DNA of 40,489 bases, taken from Bacteroidaceae bacterium. Lineage in GTDB: Bacteria; Bacteroidota; Bacteroidia; Bacteroidales; Bacteroidaceae. The notes beneath the pieces were generated by a model. The model was not told the origin of the DNA, ran no database searches, and saw nothing but the letters and a program-made list of their open reading frames with translations. Location: NCBI GenBank assembly GCA_017416705.1, contig JAFQBG010000004.1, positions 1 through 40,489 on the forward strand, given 5' to 3'. Shown in pieces: positions 1 to 7,092 of this stretch (within the stretch, counting starts at the first letter, position 1; each line of letters opens with the position of its first letter). The position numbers were made by a program, and so were the translations under genes.

Positions 1-299
1 CTTTATTGATACGCTTTGAACGTTAAGAAACAATAAAGATGTTAAATCTTCACCTTTTAGAATGCACCCTTAAAGGTTATGACCATATTTCTGACTTATT
101 ACTCGCAAAATATTGAGTAATAACTGGTTGTAAATACTTTGCTTGTAAAATTACAAGTGTAACAATACCTAATAGCGTTACTATAATACACGAAGCATTC
201 GACGAATGCGAGAGCCTTACCGCAGTACATATAAGTGACCTTTCTGCTTGGTGCAAAATTGATTTTATACCCAATGCCGCAGGTTACTTAAGCACTCCA
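1..299. other. 5' flank of the BspA-like gene with a decayed LRR start
   Basis: From about 152 to 299 the DNA is clearly leucine-rich-repeat coding sequence in the same frame as the gene that follows: it reads TSVTIPNSV, then HEAFDECESLTAVHIS. The frame is open back to 117 and is closed by a TGA at 114-116. There is no ATG, GTG or TTG between 117 and 299 in this frame, and no signal peptide. Bases 1-150 are AT-rich and I see no coherent gene in them; the only nearby ATG frames end within a few codons. Confidence 0.7.
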
Positions 300-3200
300 T
301 TGGGTTATGCAAAAAAACTATATTTAAATGGAGAATTGGTAACCAACCTTGTTATTCCTGATGATGTCACAGAAATAAAAAGAGGTAATTTCTCAGGCTG
401 TACAAGTATTACAAGCGTTACCATACCAAACAGTATTACTACAATAGGAGAAAAAGTATTCAGAGGTTGCAGCGGCCTTACAAGCATAACAATACCAAAT
501 AGCGTTACTACAATAGAAGAAGATGCTTTCAAGGGTTGCGATGGCCTTACAAGCATAGACATACCTAATAGCGTTACTAAAATAGGATACGGTGCGTTCC
601 AAGATTGTACCGGACTTACAAGCGTAACAATTGGCAATAGCGTTACTACAATAGGAGGCAGTGCGTTCTATGGTTGCGACGGACTTACAAACGTAACAAT
701 TGGCAATAGCGTTACTACAATAGGAAACAGTGCGTTCAATGGTTGCACCGGCCTTACAAGCATAACAATACCTAATAGCGTTACCACAATAGGAAGCAGT
801 GCGTTCCATGATTGCGACGGACTTACAAGCATGACGATTCCCAATAGCGTTACTACAATAAAAGAACATGCGTTCAGTTATTGCAGTGGACTTACAACCG
901 CAGTAATAGGCGAGGGAGTTAAAACTATTAATTATGAAGCCTTTGCAAGTTGCGGAAATCTTACCGATATATATTGCCTTGCAACAAGTGTACCAAGCAC
1001 AAATAGCATAACCTTTTACGATAGCAATGTAGCATCTGCCACATTGCATGTACCCGAGGAATCCATCGACAGTTACAAGAGCACCGAGCCTTGGAGCAGT
1101 TTCGGCACAATCAAGGCTATTGCGAACGAGGTTGCAAGTATTAATGGAATAACTTATAAATTTGACATGACAAAAAGCGCAACGGTAATAGCAAGCGCGA
1201 ATGGCAAATACACAGGTAATATCGTAATCCCCGAAATGGTGGAGTATAACGGTGTGATGTACAATGTAACGACAATAGGAGAAGAAGCGTTCAGTGGTTG
1301 CACCGGCCTTACAAGCATTACAATAGGCAATAGCGTTACTACAATAGGAGCACAGGCGTTCAATAATTGCCGTGGACTTACAAGCGTAACAATAGGCAAT
1401 AGCGTTACTAAAATAGGAGCAAATGCATTCTATAACTGCTACGGCCTTACAAGCATAATCGTAGAGAGCGGCAACGCAAAATACGATAGCCGCGAGGGGT
1501 GCAATGCCATTATAGAAACTGCAACAAATACACTCGTAGCAGGCTGCAAAAATACAGTAATCCCAAAAAGCGTTACAACAATAGGAAACAATGCGTTTTA
1601 TAATTGCAGAAACCTTACAAACATAACCATACCTAACAGCGTTACTACAATAGGAAGCAGTGCGTTCTATGATTGCTACGGCCTTACAAACATAACCATA
1701 CCCAATAGCGTTACTAAAATAGGAGCACAGGCGTTCAATAACTGCTACGGCCTTACAAGCATAACAATACCAAATAGCGTTACTACAATAGGAGACAATG
1801 CGTTCAATGGTTGCTATGGCCTTACAAGCATAGACATACCTAATAGCGTTACTAAAATAGGATACGGTGCGTTCAGTGGTTGTAGCGGACTTACAAGCAT
1901 AGTAGTAGAAAGCGGAAATACCAAATACGATAGCCGCGAGGGCTGCAATGCCATTATAGAAACTGCTACAAACACACTCATTGCTGGATGCAAAAATACA
2001 GTAATTCCAAACAGCATTACTACAATTGGATACCTTGCGTTCCATTATTGCACCGGCTTTACAAATATTGAAATTCCAAATAGCGTTACTACAATAGTAA
2101 ACAATGCGTTCAGTTATTGCAGTGGACTTACAACCGTAGTAATAGGCGAGGGTGTTAAAACCATTAATGCTCGAGCCTTTGCAAATTGCGGAAATCTTGC
2201 CGATGTATATTGCTATGCAACAAGTGTACCAAGCACAGAAAGCGACGCCTTTAACAATTCTTATATAGAATATACCACGCTGCATGTGCCCGAGGAATCC
2301 ATCGACAGCTACAAAAGCACCGCACCTTGGAGTGGCTTCGGCACAATAAAGGCTATTGAGAACGCGGTTGAACTAACCTACGAATTTGATGCAACAGAAA
2401 AAACAGCTAAGGTAGTAGCAAGCAAGGGCGACAGTTACACAGGCAATATTACAATCCCCGAAACGGTGGAACATAACGGCGCAGTGTATAGCGTCACCGC
2501 AATAGGGGACTTTGCGTTCCTGCGTTGCAGTGGCCTTGAAAGCGTAACAATACCAAGCAGTGTTACTACAATAGGAGAAGGAGCTTTCTACGACTGCACC
2601 GACCTTACAAGTGTAACAATAGGCAATGGAGTTAATACAATAGGAAACAGTGCGTTCAATGGTTGCACCGGCCTTGAAAGCGTTACAATACCAAGCAACG
2701 TTACAACATTGGGAGCAGATGCGTTCAATAATTGCAGCGGACTTACAAGCATAGTAGTAGAGAGCGGTAACACCAGATACGATAGCCGAGAGGGCTGCAA
2801 TGCCATTATAGAAACTGCTACAAACACACTCATTACCGGCTGCAAAAACACTGTTATTCCCGAGAGCGTCACCGAAATAGGTGCATATGCATTCTGTAAT
2901 TGCACAGGCTTAACAAGCATTTCCATGCCAAATAGCGTAACTAAATTAGGTAACAATGCGTTCATGAATTGCACCGGGCTTACAAGCGTTACAATTGGCG
3001 AGGGCGTTACTACGATAAGTGACTATGCGTTCAATGGTTGCACCAACCTCGAAACCATATTAATCGGCAAGGGTGTTGCGACAATAACATATAGAGCTTT
3101 CTATAATTGCACCGGCCTTGCAAGCATTTATCTAACGGGCGATGTACCCCCGACTGTTTTATCCGGTTTTACAACCACACAATACGAAAACGCGGTACTT

Positions 3201-3416
3201 TATGTTCCCAAAGGTACCCTTGCCACATACCAAGCAGCCGATGTATGGAAAGAATTTAAGAATATACGCGAATTCGATACCACAGGCATAGAGGATGTGT
3301 ACGACAATAACGACACACACCGCTCGAACCGATATTACGACCTGCAAGGACGCATTGTGGAGCACCCCACACGCGGCATATACATACACAATGGCAAAAA
3401 GGTATTTATAAAATAA
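300..3416 (+). CDS. BspA-like leucine-rich repeat surface protein, 5' end probably missing
   Basis: The protein is built from well over twenty LRR_5 (BspA/TpLRR type) repeats of about 23 residues with the pattern GLTSVTIPNSVTTIGxxAFxxC. Three repeat blocks are separated by cap modules with LHVPEESIDSYKST (around 1040-1110 and 2280-2330), the last cap being a diverged copy. A YxFD...GNIxIPE module restarts the repeats at about 1155 and 2376. A third module, with YDSREGCNAIIETATNTL, occurs three times. The C-terminus (YYDLQGR..., ending GIYIHNGKKVFIK) resembles the conserved tail of many secreted Bacteroidales proteins. The only start available is TTG at 300, which lies inside repeat-coding sequence and leaves no signal peptide, although such proteins are normally exported. 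It may be a 5'-truncated pseudogene or silent cassette. BspA relatives act in adhesion, but this copy's role is unknown. Confidence 0.8.
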   Translation: MGYAKKLYLNGELVTNLVIPDDVTEIKRGNFSGCTSITSVTIPNSITTIGEKVFRGCSGLTSITIPNSVTTIEEDAFKGCDGLTSIDIPNSVTKIGYGAFQDCTGLTSVTIGNSVTTIGGSAFYGCDGLTNVTIGNSVTTIGNSAFNGCTGLTSITIPNSVTTIGSSAFHDCDGLTSMTIPNSVTTIKEHAFSYCSGLTTAVIGEGVKTINYEAFASCGNLTDIYCLATSVPSTNSITFYDSNVASATLHVPEESIDSYKSTEPWSSFGTIKAIANEVASINGITYKFDMTKSATVIASANGKYTGNIVIPEMVEYNGVMYNVTTIGEEAFSGCTGLTSITIGNSVTTIGAQAFNNCRGLTSVTIGNSVTKIGANAFYNCYGLTSIIVESGNAKYDSREGCNAIIETATNTLVAGCKNTVIPKSVTTIGNNAFYNCRNLTNITIPNSVTTIGSSAFYDCYGLTNITIPNSVTKIGAQAFNNCYGLTSITIPNSVTTIGDNAFNGCYGLTSIDIPNSVTKIGYGAFSGCSGLTSIVVESGNTKYDSREGCNAIIETATNTLIAGCKNTVIPNSITTIGYLAFHYCTGFTNIEIPNSVTTIVNNAFSYCSGLTTVVIGEGVKTINARAFANCGNLADVYCYATSVPSTESDAFNNSYIEYTTLHVPEESIDSYKSTAPWSGFGTIKAIENAVELTYEFDATEKTAKVVASKGDSYTGNITIPETVEHNGAVYSVTAIGDFAFLRCSGLESVTIPSSVTTIGEGAFYDCTDLTSVTIGNGVNTIGNSAFNGCTGLESVTIPSNVTTLGADAFNNCSGLTSIVVESGNTRYDSREGCNAIIETATNTLITGCKNTVIPESVTEIGAYAFCNCTGLTSISMPNSVTKLGNNAFMNCTGLTSVTIGEGVTTISDYAFNGCTNLETILIGKGVATITYRAFYNCTGLASIYLTGDVPPTVLSGFTTTQYENAVLYVPKGTLATYQAADVWKEFKNIREFDTTGIEDVYDNNDTHRSNRYYDLQGRIVEHPTRGIYIHNGKKVFIK
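1461..1564 (+). repeat. Intragenic module repeat, copy 1 of 3 (YDSREGCNAII module)
   Basis: This roughly 105-base segment encodes IVESGNAKYDSREGCNAII and continues to the CKNTVIP motif. Near-identical copies occur at about 1902-2008 and 2753-2861. The DNA is almost the same between copies, beyond what protein conservation needs, so the module has probably spread by recombination within the gene. Confidence 0.75.
1902..2008 (+). repeat. Intragenic module repeat, copy 2 of 3
   Basis: Second copy of the YDSREGCNAII module of the BspA-like gene. It follows an LRR block and is followed by another repeat that restarts with a VIPNSITTIG strand. Compare 1461-1564 and 2753-2861. Confidence 0.75.
2753..2861 (+). 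repeat. Intragenic module repeat, copy 3 of 3
   Basis: Third copy of the YDSREGCNAII module of the BspA-like gene, in the last LRR block. It differs from copy 2 by a few bases only (for example CAGA for CAAA at the TRYDS/TKYDS site). Confidence 0.75.
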
Positions 3417-3457
3417 GGAGCAATTTTGTTTCTTATAACCCTGCATAAAATAGATGT

Positions 3458-3491
3458 AAATAGCGACTGCCGGCAGTCGCTATTTCTTTTT
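3458..3491 (+). terminator. Perfect 28-base palindromic terminator after the BspA-like gene
   Basis: Bases 3458-3485 form a perfect inverted repeat (AAATAGCGACTGCC and its exact complement) with no separate loop, followed by CTTTTTT. It lies 42 bases after the stop codon. As RNA the middle bases must open as a loop, leaving a 12-pair stem. Confidence 0.85.
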
Positions 3492-3574
3492 TGTGCTACA
3501 CGAGCACTGTTCCCATCCAATTATGAATGCTACAAAACTCCACAAAAAAAAAGAAACTAAAAAATGTTAATTAA

Positions 3575-3605
3575 TTTGCAAGTCAAAAAAGTATTATTAC
3601 TTTTG
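3575..3605 (+). promoter_or_regulatory. Bacteroidetes-type promoter of the PadR operon
   Basis: TTTG at 3575-3578 and TACTTTTG at 3598-3605 are 19 bases apart, which matches the Bacteroidetes primary sigma consensus (TTTG, 19-21 bases, TAnnTTTG). The PadR start codon is 40 bases further on. An AT-rich dyad (TATTAT, nine bases, ATAATA) just downstream could be an operator, but this is weak. Confidence 0.65.
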
Positions 3606-3645
3606 TATTATACAAGTTGCATAATATAATTAAATCTATAAAATT

Positions 3646-4011
3646 ATGAGTGACAAATCTATTGTATCGGAATTACTAAGCGCATGGGAAGAGACATACA
3701 AAAAGGGCCAACTGACATTTTGGGTTCTACTTGCACTGAAAGAGAGTAGCAAGTGTGTGGAGGATATAAAGGATTTTGTCGAAAATATGTCCGACGGTTC
3801 CATGTCGTGCGAGGAACAAAGCCTGTACAGAAATCTGCGCAAGTTCCAACACCTTGAAATAGTGTCGTACGAATGTAAAAAAGTGAGCAAAGGGCCCGAC
3901 AGAAAATACTATCATCTGACGGAAATAGGAAAGGAACTATTCAGGCGTTTTACAGAACGTAACATATTGATATTCACAAAAAAATCTATTAATAACCTTT
4001 TAATTGATTGA
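3646..4011 (+). CDS. PadR-family winged-helix transcriptional regulator
   Basis: A cytoplasmic DNA-binding repressor of 121 residues, the usual size for short PadR proteins. The N-terminal part (residues 14-50) has the PadR look, with KGQLTFWVLLALKESSKCVEDI followed by a recognition-helix region containing SLYRNLRKFQHLEIV. The wing reads KGPDRKYYHLTEIGKELFRRF, where the RKYYHLTxxG motif is the family hallmark. The last 20 residues form a short helix in place of the long PadR dimerisation helices. It starts the run PadR - membrane protein - dihydrouridine synthase, with only three bases to the next gene. PadR genes of this kind usually repress their own operon in response to a small molecule or envelope stress; the ligand cannot be told from sequence. 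Confidence 0.85.
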   Translation: MSDKSIVSELLSAWEETYKKGQLTFWVLLALKESSKCVEDIKDFVENMSDGSMSCEEQSLYRNLRKFQHLEIVSYECKKVSKGPDRKYYHLTEIGKELFRRFTERNILIFTKKSINNLLID

Positions 4012-4014
4012 ACT

Positions 4015-4428
4015 ATGAAAATATTAACATTCCGATTGGGACAATTTGCAGTGGCTGCATTGTTTATAACAGTTTTATTCCGATATGCTTTGCACATATC
4101 CATTGGAGCAGGAAATTGGGTGGGTAATTCATTGTGTTCCATTGTCTATTTTGTGTTAATGTTCTTTATTGGCTGGTATTTTGGCAAAAAAGATTATGCC
4201 GATAATGGAATACACGATATAGGTTTCAGATTTCATATAACTACTTATATCGTATGTATAGGATTGGGATTCCTATTATATTATGTCGGTTGGAATACAG
4301 AAACACCCGGCTCCATGGCAATTACAGCGTTGTCTTGGGGAATAGGTTTGTTGGTACATTTTATATTATTCCTCATGGAGCAGAAAAGAACAATTAAAGG
4401 ATATGCAAAGGATGAAATTTTTGAATAA
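4015..4428 (+). CDS. Small four-helix membrane protein, partner of the PadR regulator
   Basis: A 137-residue protein of unknown function. Four hydrophobic segments are visible at about residues 9-27, 41-56, 74-92 and 101-121, joined by short loops (FGKKDYADNGIHD, YVGWNTETPGS). The tail QKRTIKGYAKDEIFE is polar and probably cytoplasmic. There is no signal peptide and no recognisable catalytic motif. It begins three bases after the PadR stop codon, so the two are almost certainly translated from one message. PadR genes are often paired with a small membrane protein or transporter that they control; that is the best guide to its role, and it is inference. I do not recognise a named family. Confidence 0.75.
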   Translation: MKILTFRLGQFAVAALFITVLFRYALHISIGAGNWVGNSLCSIVYFVLMFFIGWYFGKKDYADNGIHDIGFRFHITTYIVCIGLGFLLYYVGWNTETPGSMAITALSWGIGLLVHFILFLMEQKRTIKGYAKDEIFE

Positions 4429-4446
4429 TTGAATTAACTTTGCAAT

Positions 4447-5370
4447 ATGTTACCAATATATTTTGCACCGTTACAGGGATACACCGACGATGTGTATCGA
4501 CGCACGCACCATGACCTTGTTGGTGGGGTAGCTGCCTATTATACTCCATTTGTGAGAATGGAGGCGGGTAGCATACGCTCCAAGGATATGCGCGATATTA
4601 ACCCCGAAAACAATGTCAGAACCCCGGTGATACCACAGATAATTTTCAATAGTCGCAAGGAATTTGAATACCTTGTGAATAGGGTAGAAGCATTGGGCTA
4701 CAAGCAAATGGACCTGAATATGGGTTGCCCGTTTCCATTGCAGGCAAAACATGGCAGGGGTGTGGGTATTCTTGCCAACGAGCAGGTGATGAACGATATC
4801 ATCGAAGGTATAAAAGCTCATTCTAATATAAAGTTTTCGGTGAAAATGCGCCTTGGATGGGACGATAACACTCATGCTTTGAACGTCGTCAGGAAACTAA
4901 ATAGCGTTGAAATAGAACACGTTACAATTCATCCACGTACGGGGGAACAGCAATACAAAGGTTGTGTCGATTTAGATTCATTCGCTGCGCTATACCAAGT
5001 ATGTGAGAATCCTATAATATACAATGGCGATTTGCGTACAGCAGATGATATTCACAAAATAGAGGAATTGTTTCCAAAAATCAGTGGCATAATGATTGGG
5101 CGTGGCCTGCTTGGCCGACCATCGCTTGCAAAGGAATACAACGAAAACCGAGAAATTAATCCGCTGCCGCTGTTAATTGATATTCACGACGCGCTAATGC
5201 AAGAGTATTCGAGAATTCTTAAAGGCGATACACAGATGCTAAATAAAATGCACACATTCTGGGATTTTTCACAAGATTTAATGGACCGCAAAACCTATAA
5301 GAAAATAGTCAAGAGTGGCAATATGAAAAATTATCTTGCAGCGGTAAATGCTATTCGCATTGCCAAGTGA
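4447..5370 (+). CDS. tRNA-dihydrouridine synthase (Dus family)
   Basis: An FMN enzyme that reduces uridine to dihydrouridine in the D-loop of tRNA. The TIM-barrel motifs are in order: FAPLQGYTDDVYRR near the N-terminus, DLNMGCPFP with the expected catalytic Cys94, KMRLGW around 137-142, HPRTGEQQYKG, YNGDLRT, and the FMN phosphate site IMIGRGLLGRP. At 307 residues it has the usual length with a short helical C-terminal domain. Family members are classed as DusA, B or C; the APxxG start and RLGW fit DusB/DusC more than DusA, but I do not assign one. It follows the membrane protein by 18 bases, so it may be read from the PadR promoter. A TAACTTTG box at 4435-4442 is so close to the ATG that any transcript from it would be nearly leaderless. 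Confidence 0.9.
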   Translation: MLPIYFAPLQGYTDDVYRRTHHDLVGGVAAYYTPFVRMEAGSIRSKDMRDINPENNVRTPVIPQIIFNSRKEFEYLVNRVEALGYKQMDLNMGCPFPLQAKHGRGVGILANEQVMNDIIEGIKAHSNIKFSVKMRLGWDDNTHALNVVRKLNSVEIEHVTIHPRTGEQQYKGCVDLDSFAALYQVCENPIIYNGDLRTADDIHKIEELFPKISGIMIGRGLLGRPSLAKEYNENREINPLPLLIDIHDALMQEYSRILKGDTQMLNKMHTFWDFSQDLMDRKTYKKIVKSGNMKNYLAAVNAIRIAK

Positions 5371-5406
5371 TAAGACCATACATTTTTTTATTAATAACTG
5401 TTTATC

Positions 5407-5451
5407 AATTAACGACTTCCTTTTGGCAAACAAGGTGGTCGTTAATTTTCA
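5407..5451 (+). terminator. Hairpin terminator after dus
   Basis: AATTAACGAC at 5407-5416 pairs with GTCGTTAATT at 5438-5447. A second short inner stem (CCTT with AAGG) extends it, and the right arm runs into TTTTC. It lies about 37 bases after the dus stop codon. The U-tract is short, so termination may be partial. Confidence 0.55.
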
Positions 5452-5665
5452 AAATCTACCAAGCATAAATAGAATTCCTGAATTTTGCTATCAACAAAAA
5501 GCATCAACAGAAGCATTGCATAATTCCTGTATTTGCCACCAACGGAAGAGGCAGATTATTTTTATTAAAATCCTACCAAACATAATATTCATTATCATTC
5601 ATTCGCTGTTATAATTAAGAAAAAGGGTATTGGAATATATTAAACAGATACTAAAAAGGATAAAT

Positions 5666-5767
5666 ATGAAGAAACGCACAAAAAATATGCAGCCTGTTCC
5701 AATATTTTTGCTATGGGTAAGGCATATATTCTATGTTTACATAAAATATAAAAGAAAATATTCATAA
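5666..5767 (+). CDS. Possible 33-residue basic, hydrophobic small protein
   Basis: ATG at 5666 opens a frame that begins MKKRTKNMQPVPIFLLW and ends YIKYKRKYS at TAA 5765-5767. It has a basic N-terminus, one hydrophobic stretch of about 18 residues broken by Arg-His, and a basic C-terminus. An AAAAAGGA tract at 5653-5660 sits at a plausible ribosome-binding distance, unusual in this window. The stop overlaps the -7 box proposed for the next gene. It could be a small membrane peptide, a leader peptide, or chance. There is no family evidence. Confidence 0.2.
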   Translation: MKKRTKNMQPVPIFLLWVRHIFYVYIKYKRKYS

Positions 5768-5772
5768 ATTTG
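5765..5772 (+). promoter_or_regulatory. -7 box of the aminotransferase gene
   Basis: TAAATTTG followed by C matches TAnnTTTG exactly and lies 24 bases before the ATG at 5797. No good -33 TTTG is found at 19-21 bases upstream, so this is a half-supported promoter. Confidence 0.35.
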
Positions 5773-5796
5773 CACATAATTTGTAATTAACAAAAT

Positions 5797-6993
5797 ATGC
5801 CTAATTTATCGGAACGCGCAATATTAATGCCTTCGTCGCCAATTAGAAAATTGGCCCCATTTGCAAACGAAGCAAAAAAACGTGGAATACACGTTTATCA
5901 TCTGAACATCGGTCAGCCCGATCTTGAATCACCCGAGGTTGCTATTGAAGCTATAAAAAACATAGACCGTAAAATTCTGGAATATTCTCCAAGTGACGGT
6001 TTTTTGTCGTTGCGCGAGAAACTTGTGGGATACTACGACCAATATCAAATAAAACTCAAAGCCGATGATATTATTGTCACCACCGGAGGCTCCGAGGCTG
6101 TTTTGTTTGCTTTCATGTCGTGTCTAAATCCCGGCGATGAAATCATAGTACCCGAGCCTGCTTATGCCAATTATATGGCTTTTGCCATATCTGCCGGTGC
6201 TGTAATTCGCCCCATACGTTCTACCATCGAGGAGTCGTTCTCGTTACCGCCCATGGAACGTTTCGAGGAACTTATCAACGAACGAACAAGAGGTATTCTT
6301 ATATGCAACCCCAATAACCCCACAGGTTATTTATATACTCGCAAGGAGATGAATTGCATACGCGACCTTGTGAAAAAACACGATTTATTTCTATTCTCCG
6401 ACGAGGTTTATAGGGAATTTATCTATACCGGTTCACCCTATATTTCGGCATGCCATTTAGAGGGAATAGAAGAAAATGTAGTGCTAATTGACTCTGTTTC
6501 AAAGAGATATTCGGAGTGCGGTATAAGAATTGGTGCGCTCATAACAAAGAACAAGACGTTGCGTCAGGCTGTAATGAAATTCTGCCAAGCGCGCCTGAGC
6601 CCACCCTTGTTGGGACAAATTGCTGCCGAGGCATCACTGGATGCACCACGCTCATACGCTATAAATACTTACGAAAAATATATAGAACGACGTAACTGTC
6701 TTATAGACGAATTAAATAAGATACCCGGCGTTTACTCCCCTATTCCCATGGGCGCATTCTACACTGTTGCACGCCTTCCCATTGACGATAGCGACAAATT
6801 CTGCGAATGGTGCTTATCGGAGTTTCAGTATGAGGGCGAAACTATTATGATGGCACCTGCATCGGGTTTTTACTCCGAGGAGGGATATGGCAAAAACGAA
6901 GTACGTATAGCCTATGCGCTTGACAAAGCCGACCTGAAACGCGCGGTATTCCTGCTGGGCAAGGCACTTGAACAATACCCCGGAAGGGTTTGA
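5797..6993 (+). CDS. Class I/II PLP-dependent aminotransferase (aspartate aminotransferase family)
   Basis: A 398-residue fold-type I enzyme that moves amino groups between an amino acid and a 2-oxo acid in the cytoplasm. All key sites are present: GQPDLESPE at 39-47, the cofactor phosphate loop TTGGSEAV at 95-102, Asn174 in NPNNPTG, Asp202 and Tyr205 in SDEVYREF, the Schiff-base Lys236 in SVSKRYSECGIRIG, and Arg244 in the same motif. A C-terminal arginine in NEVRIAYAL is placed to bind the substrate carboxylate. Family members range from aspartate to alanine, aromatic and branched-chain aminotransferases, so the substrate is not assigned. It stands alone, with its own -7 box and a strong terminator shared with the converging gene. 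Confidence 0.9.
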   Translation: MPNLSERAILMPSSPIRKLAPFANEAKKRGIHVYHLNIGQPDLESPEVAIEAIKNIDRKILEYSPSDGFLSLREKLVGYYDQYQIKLKADDIIVTTGGSEAVLFAFMSCLNPGDEIIVPEPAYANYMAFAISAGAVIRPIRSTIEESFSLPPMERFEELINERTRGILICNPNNPTGYLYTRKEMNCIRDLVKKHDLFLFSDEVYREFIYTGSPYISACHLEGIEENVVLIDSVSKRYSECGIRIGALITKNKTLRQAVMKFCQARLSPPLLGQIAAEASLDAPRSYAINTYEKYIERRNCLIDELNKIPGVYSPIPMGAFYTVARLPIDDSDKFCEWCLSEFQYEGETIMMAPASGFYSEEGYGKNEVRIAYALDKADLKRAVFLLGKALEQYPGRV

Positions 6994-7012
6994 TAATTAA
7001 ATAATTCCCCCC

Positions 7013-7052
7013 AAAAAAATAGCCCCCAAAGCAGTTTGGGGGCTATTTTTTT
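7013..7052. terminator. Bidirectional terminator between converging genes
   Basis: An 18-base perfect stem (7013-7030 with 7035-7052) closes on the four-base loop GCAG. The stem is C-rich then AT-rich, with seven T at its right end and seven A at its left end, so it gives a U-tract in both directions. It sits between the aminotransferase (ending 6993) and the TPR gene (ending 7093 on the other strand). Confidence 0.9.
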
Positions 7053-7092
7053 AATCAGGAATTTTTATTTGAAGTATCTGTCGGATAAAATA

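Larger units (their letters stand above)
5371..5796. other. 426-base gap between dus and the aminotransferase
   Basis: The gap holds a hairpin at 5407-5447 that probably ends the dus transcript, a possible 33-codon reading frame at 5666-5767, and a -7-like box at 5765-5772. A frame overlapping the end of dus (5348-5614) has no family features and low-quality composition. The rest is AT-rich with nothing I can name. Confidence 0.6.

Noticed and set aside
393-2285. 630-codon open frame on the minus strand within the BspA-like gene
   Set aside because: It mirrors the repeat rhythm of the plus-strand gene, is rich in Cys, Tyr and Ala in a periodic way, and has no family features. A repeat of fixed 69-base length leaves the opposite frame open by chance.
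300-3416. Tandem array suggestive of a CRISPR
   Set aside because: The periodicity of about 69 bases is protein-coding in one frame with diverging units and no spacer pattern; it is a leucine-rich repeat gene.
5348-5614. 88-codon frame overlapping the end of dus
   Set aside because: It lies over the dus terminator hairpin, has no recognisable domain, and its composition is that of AT-rich non-coding DNA.
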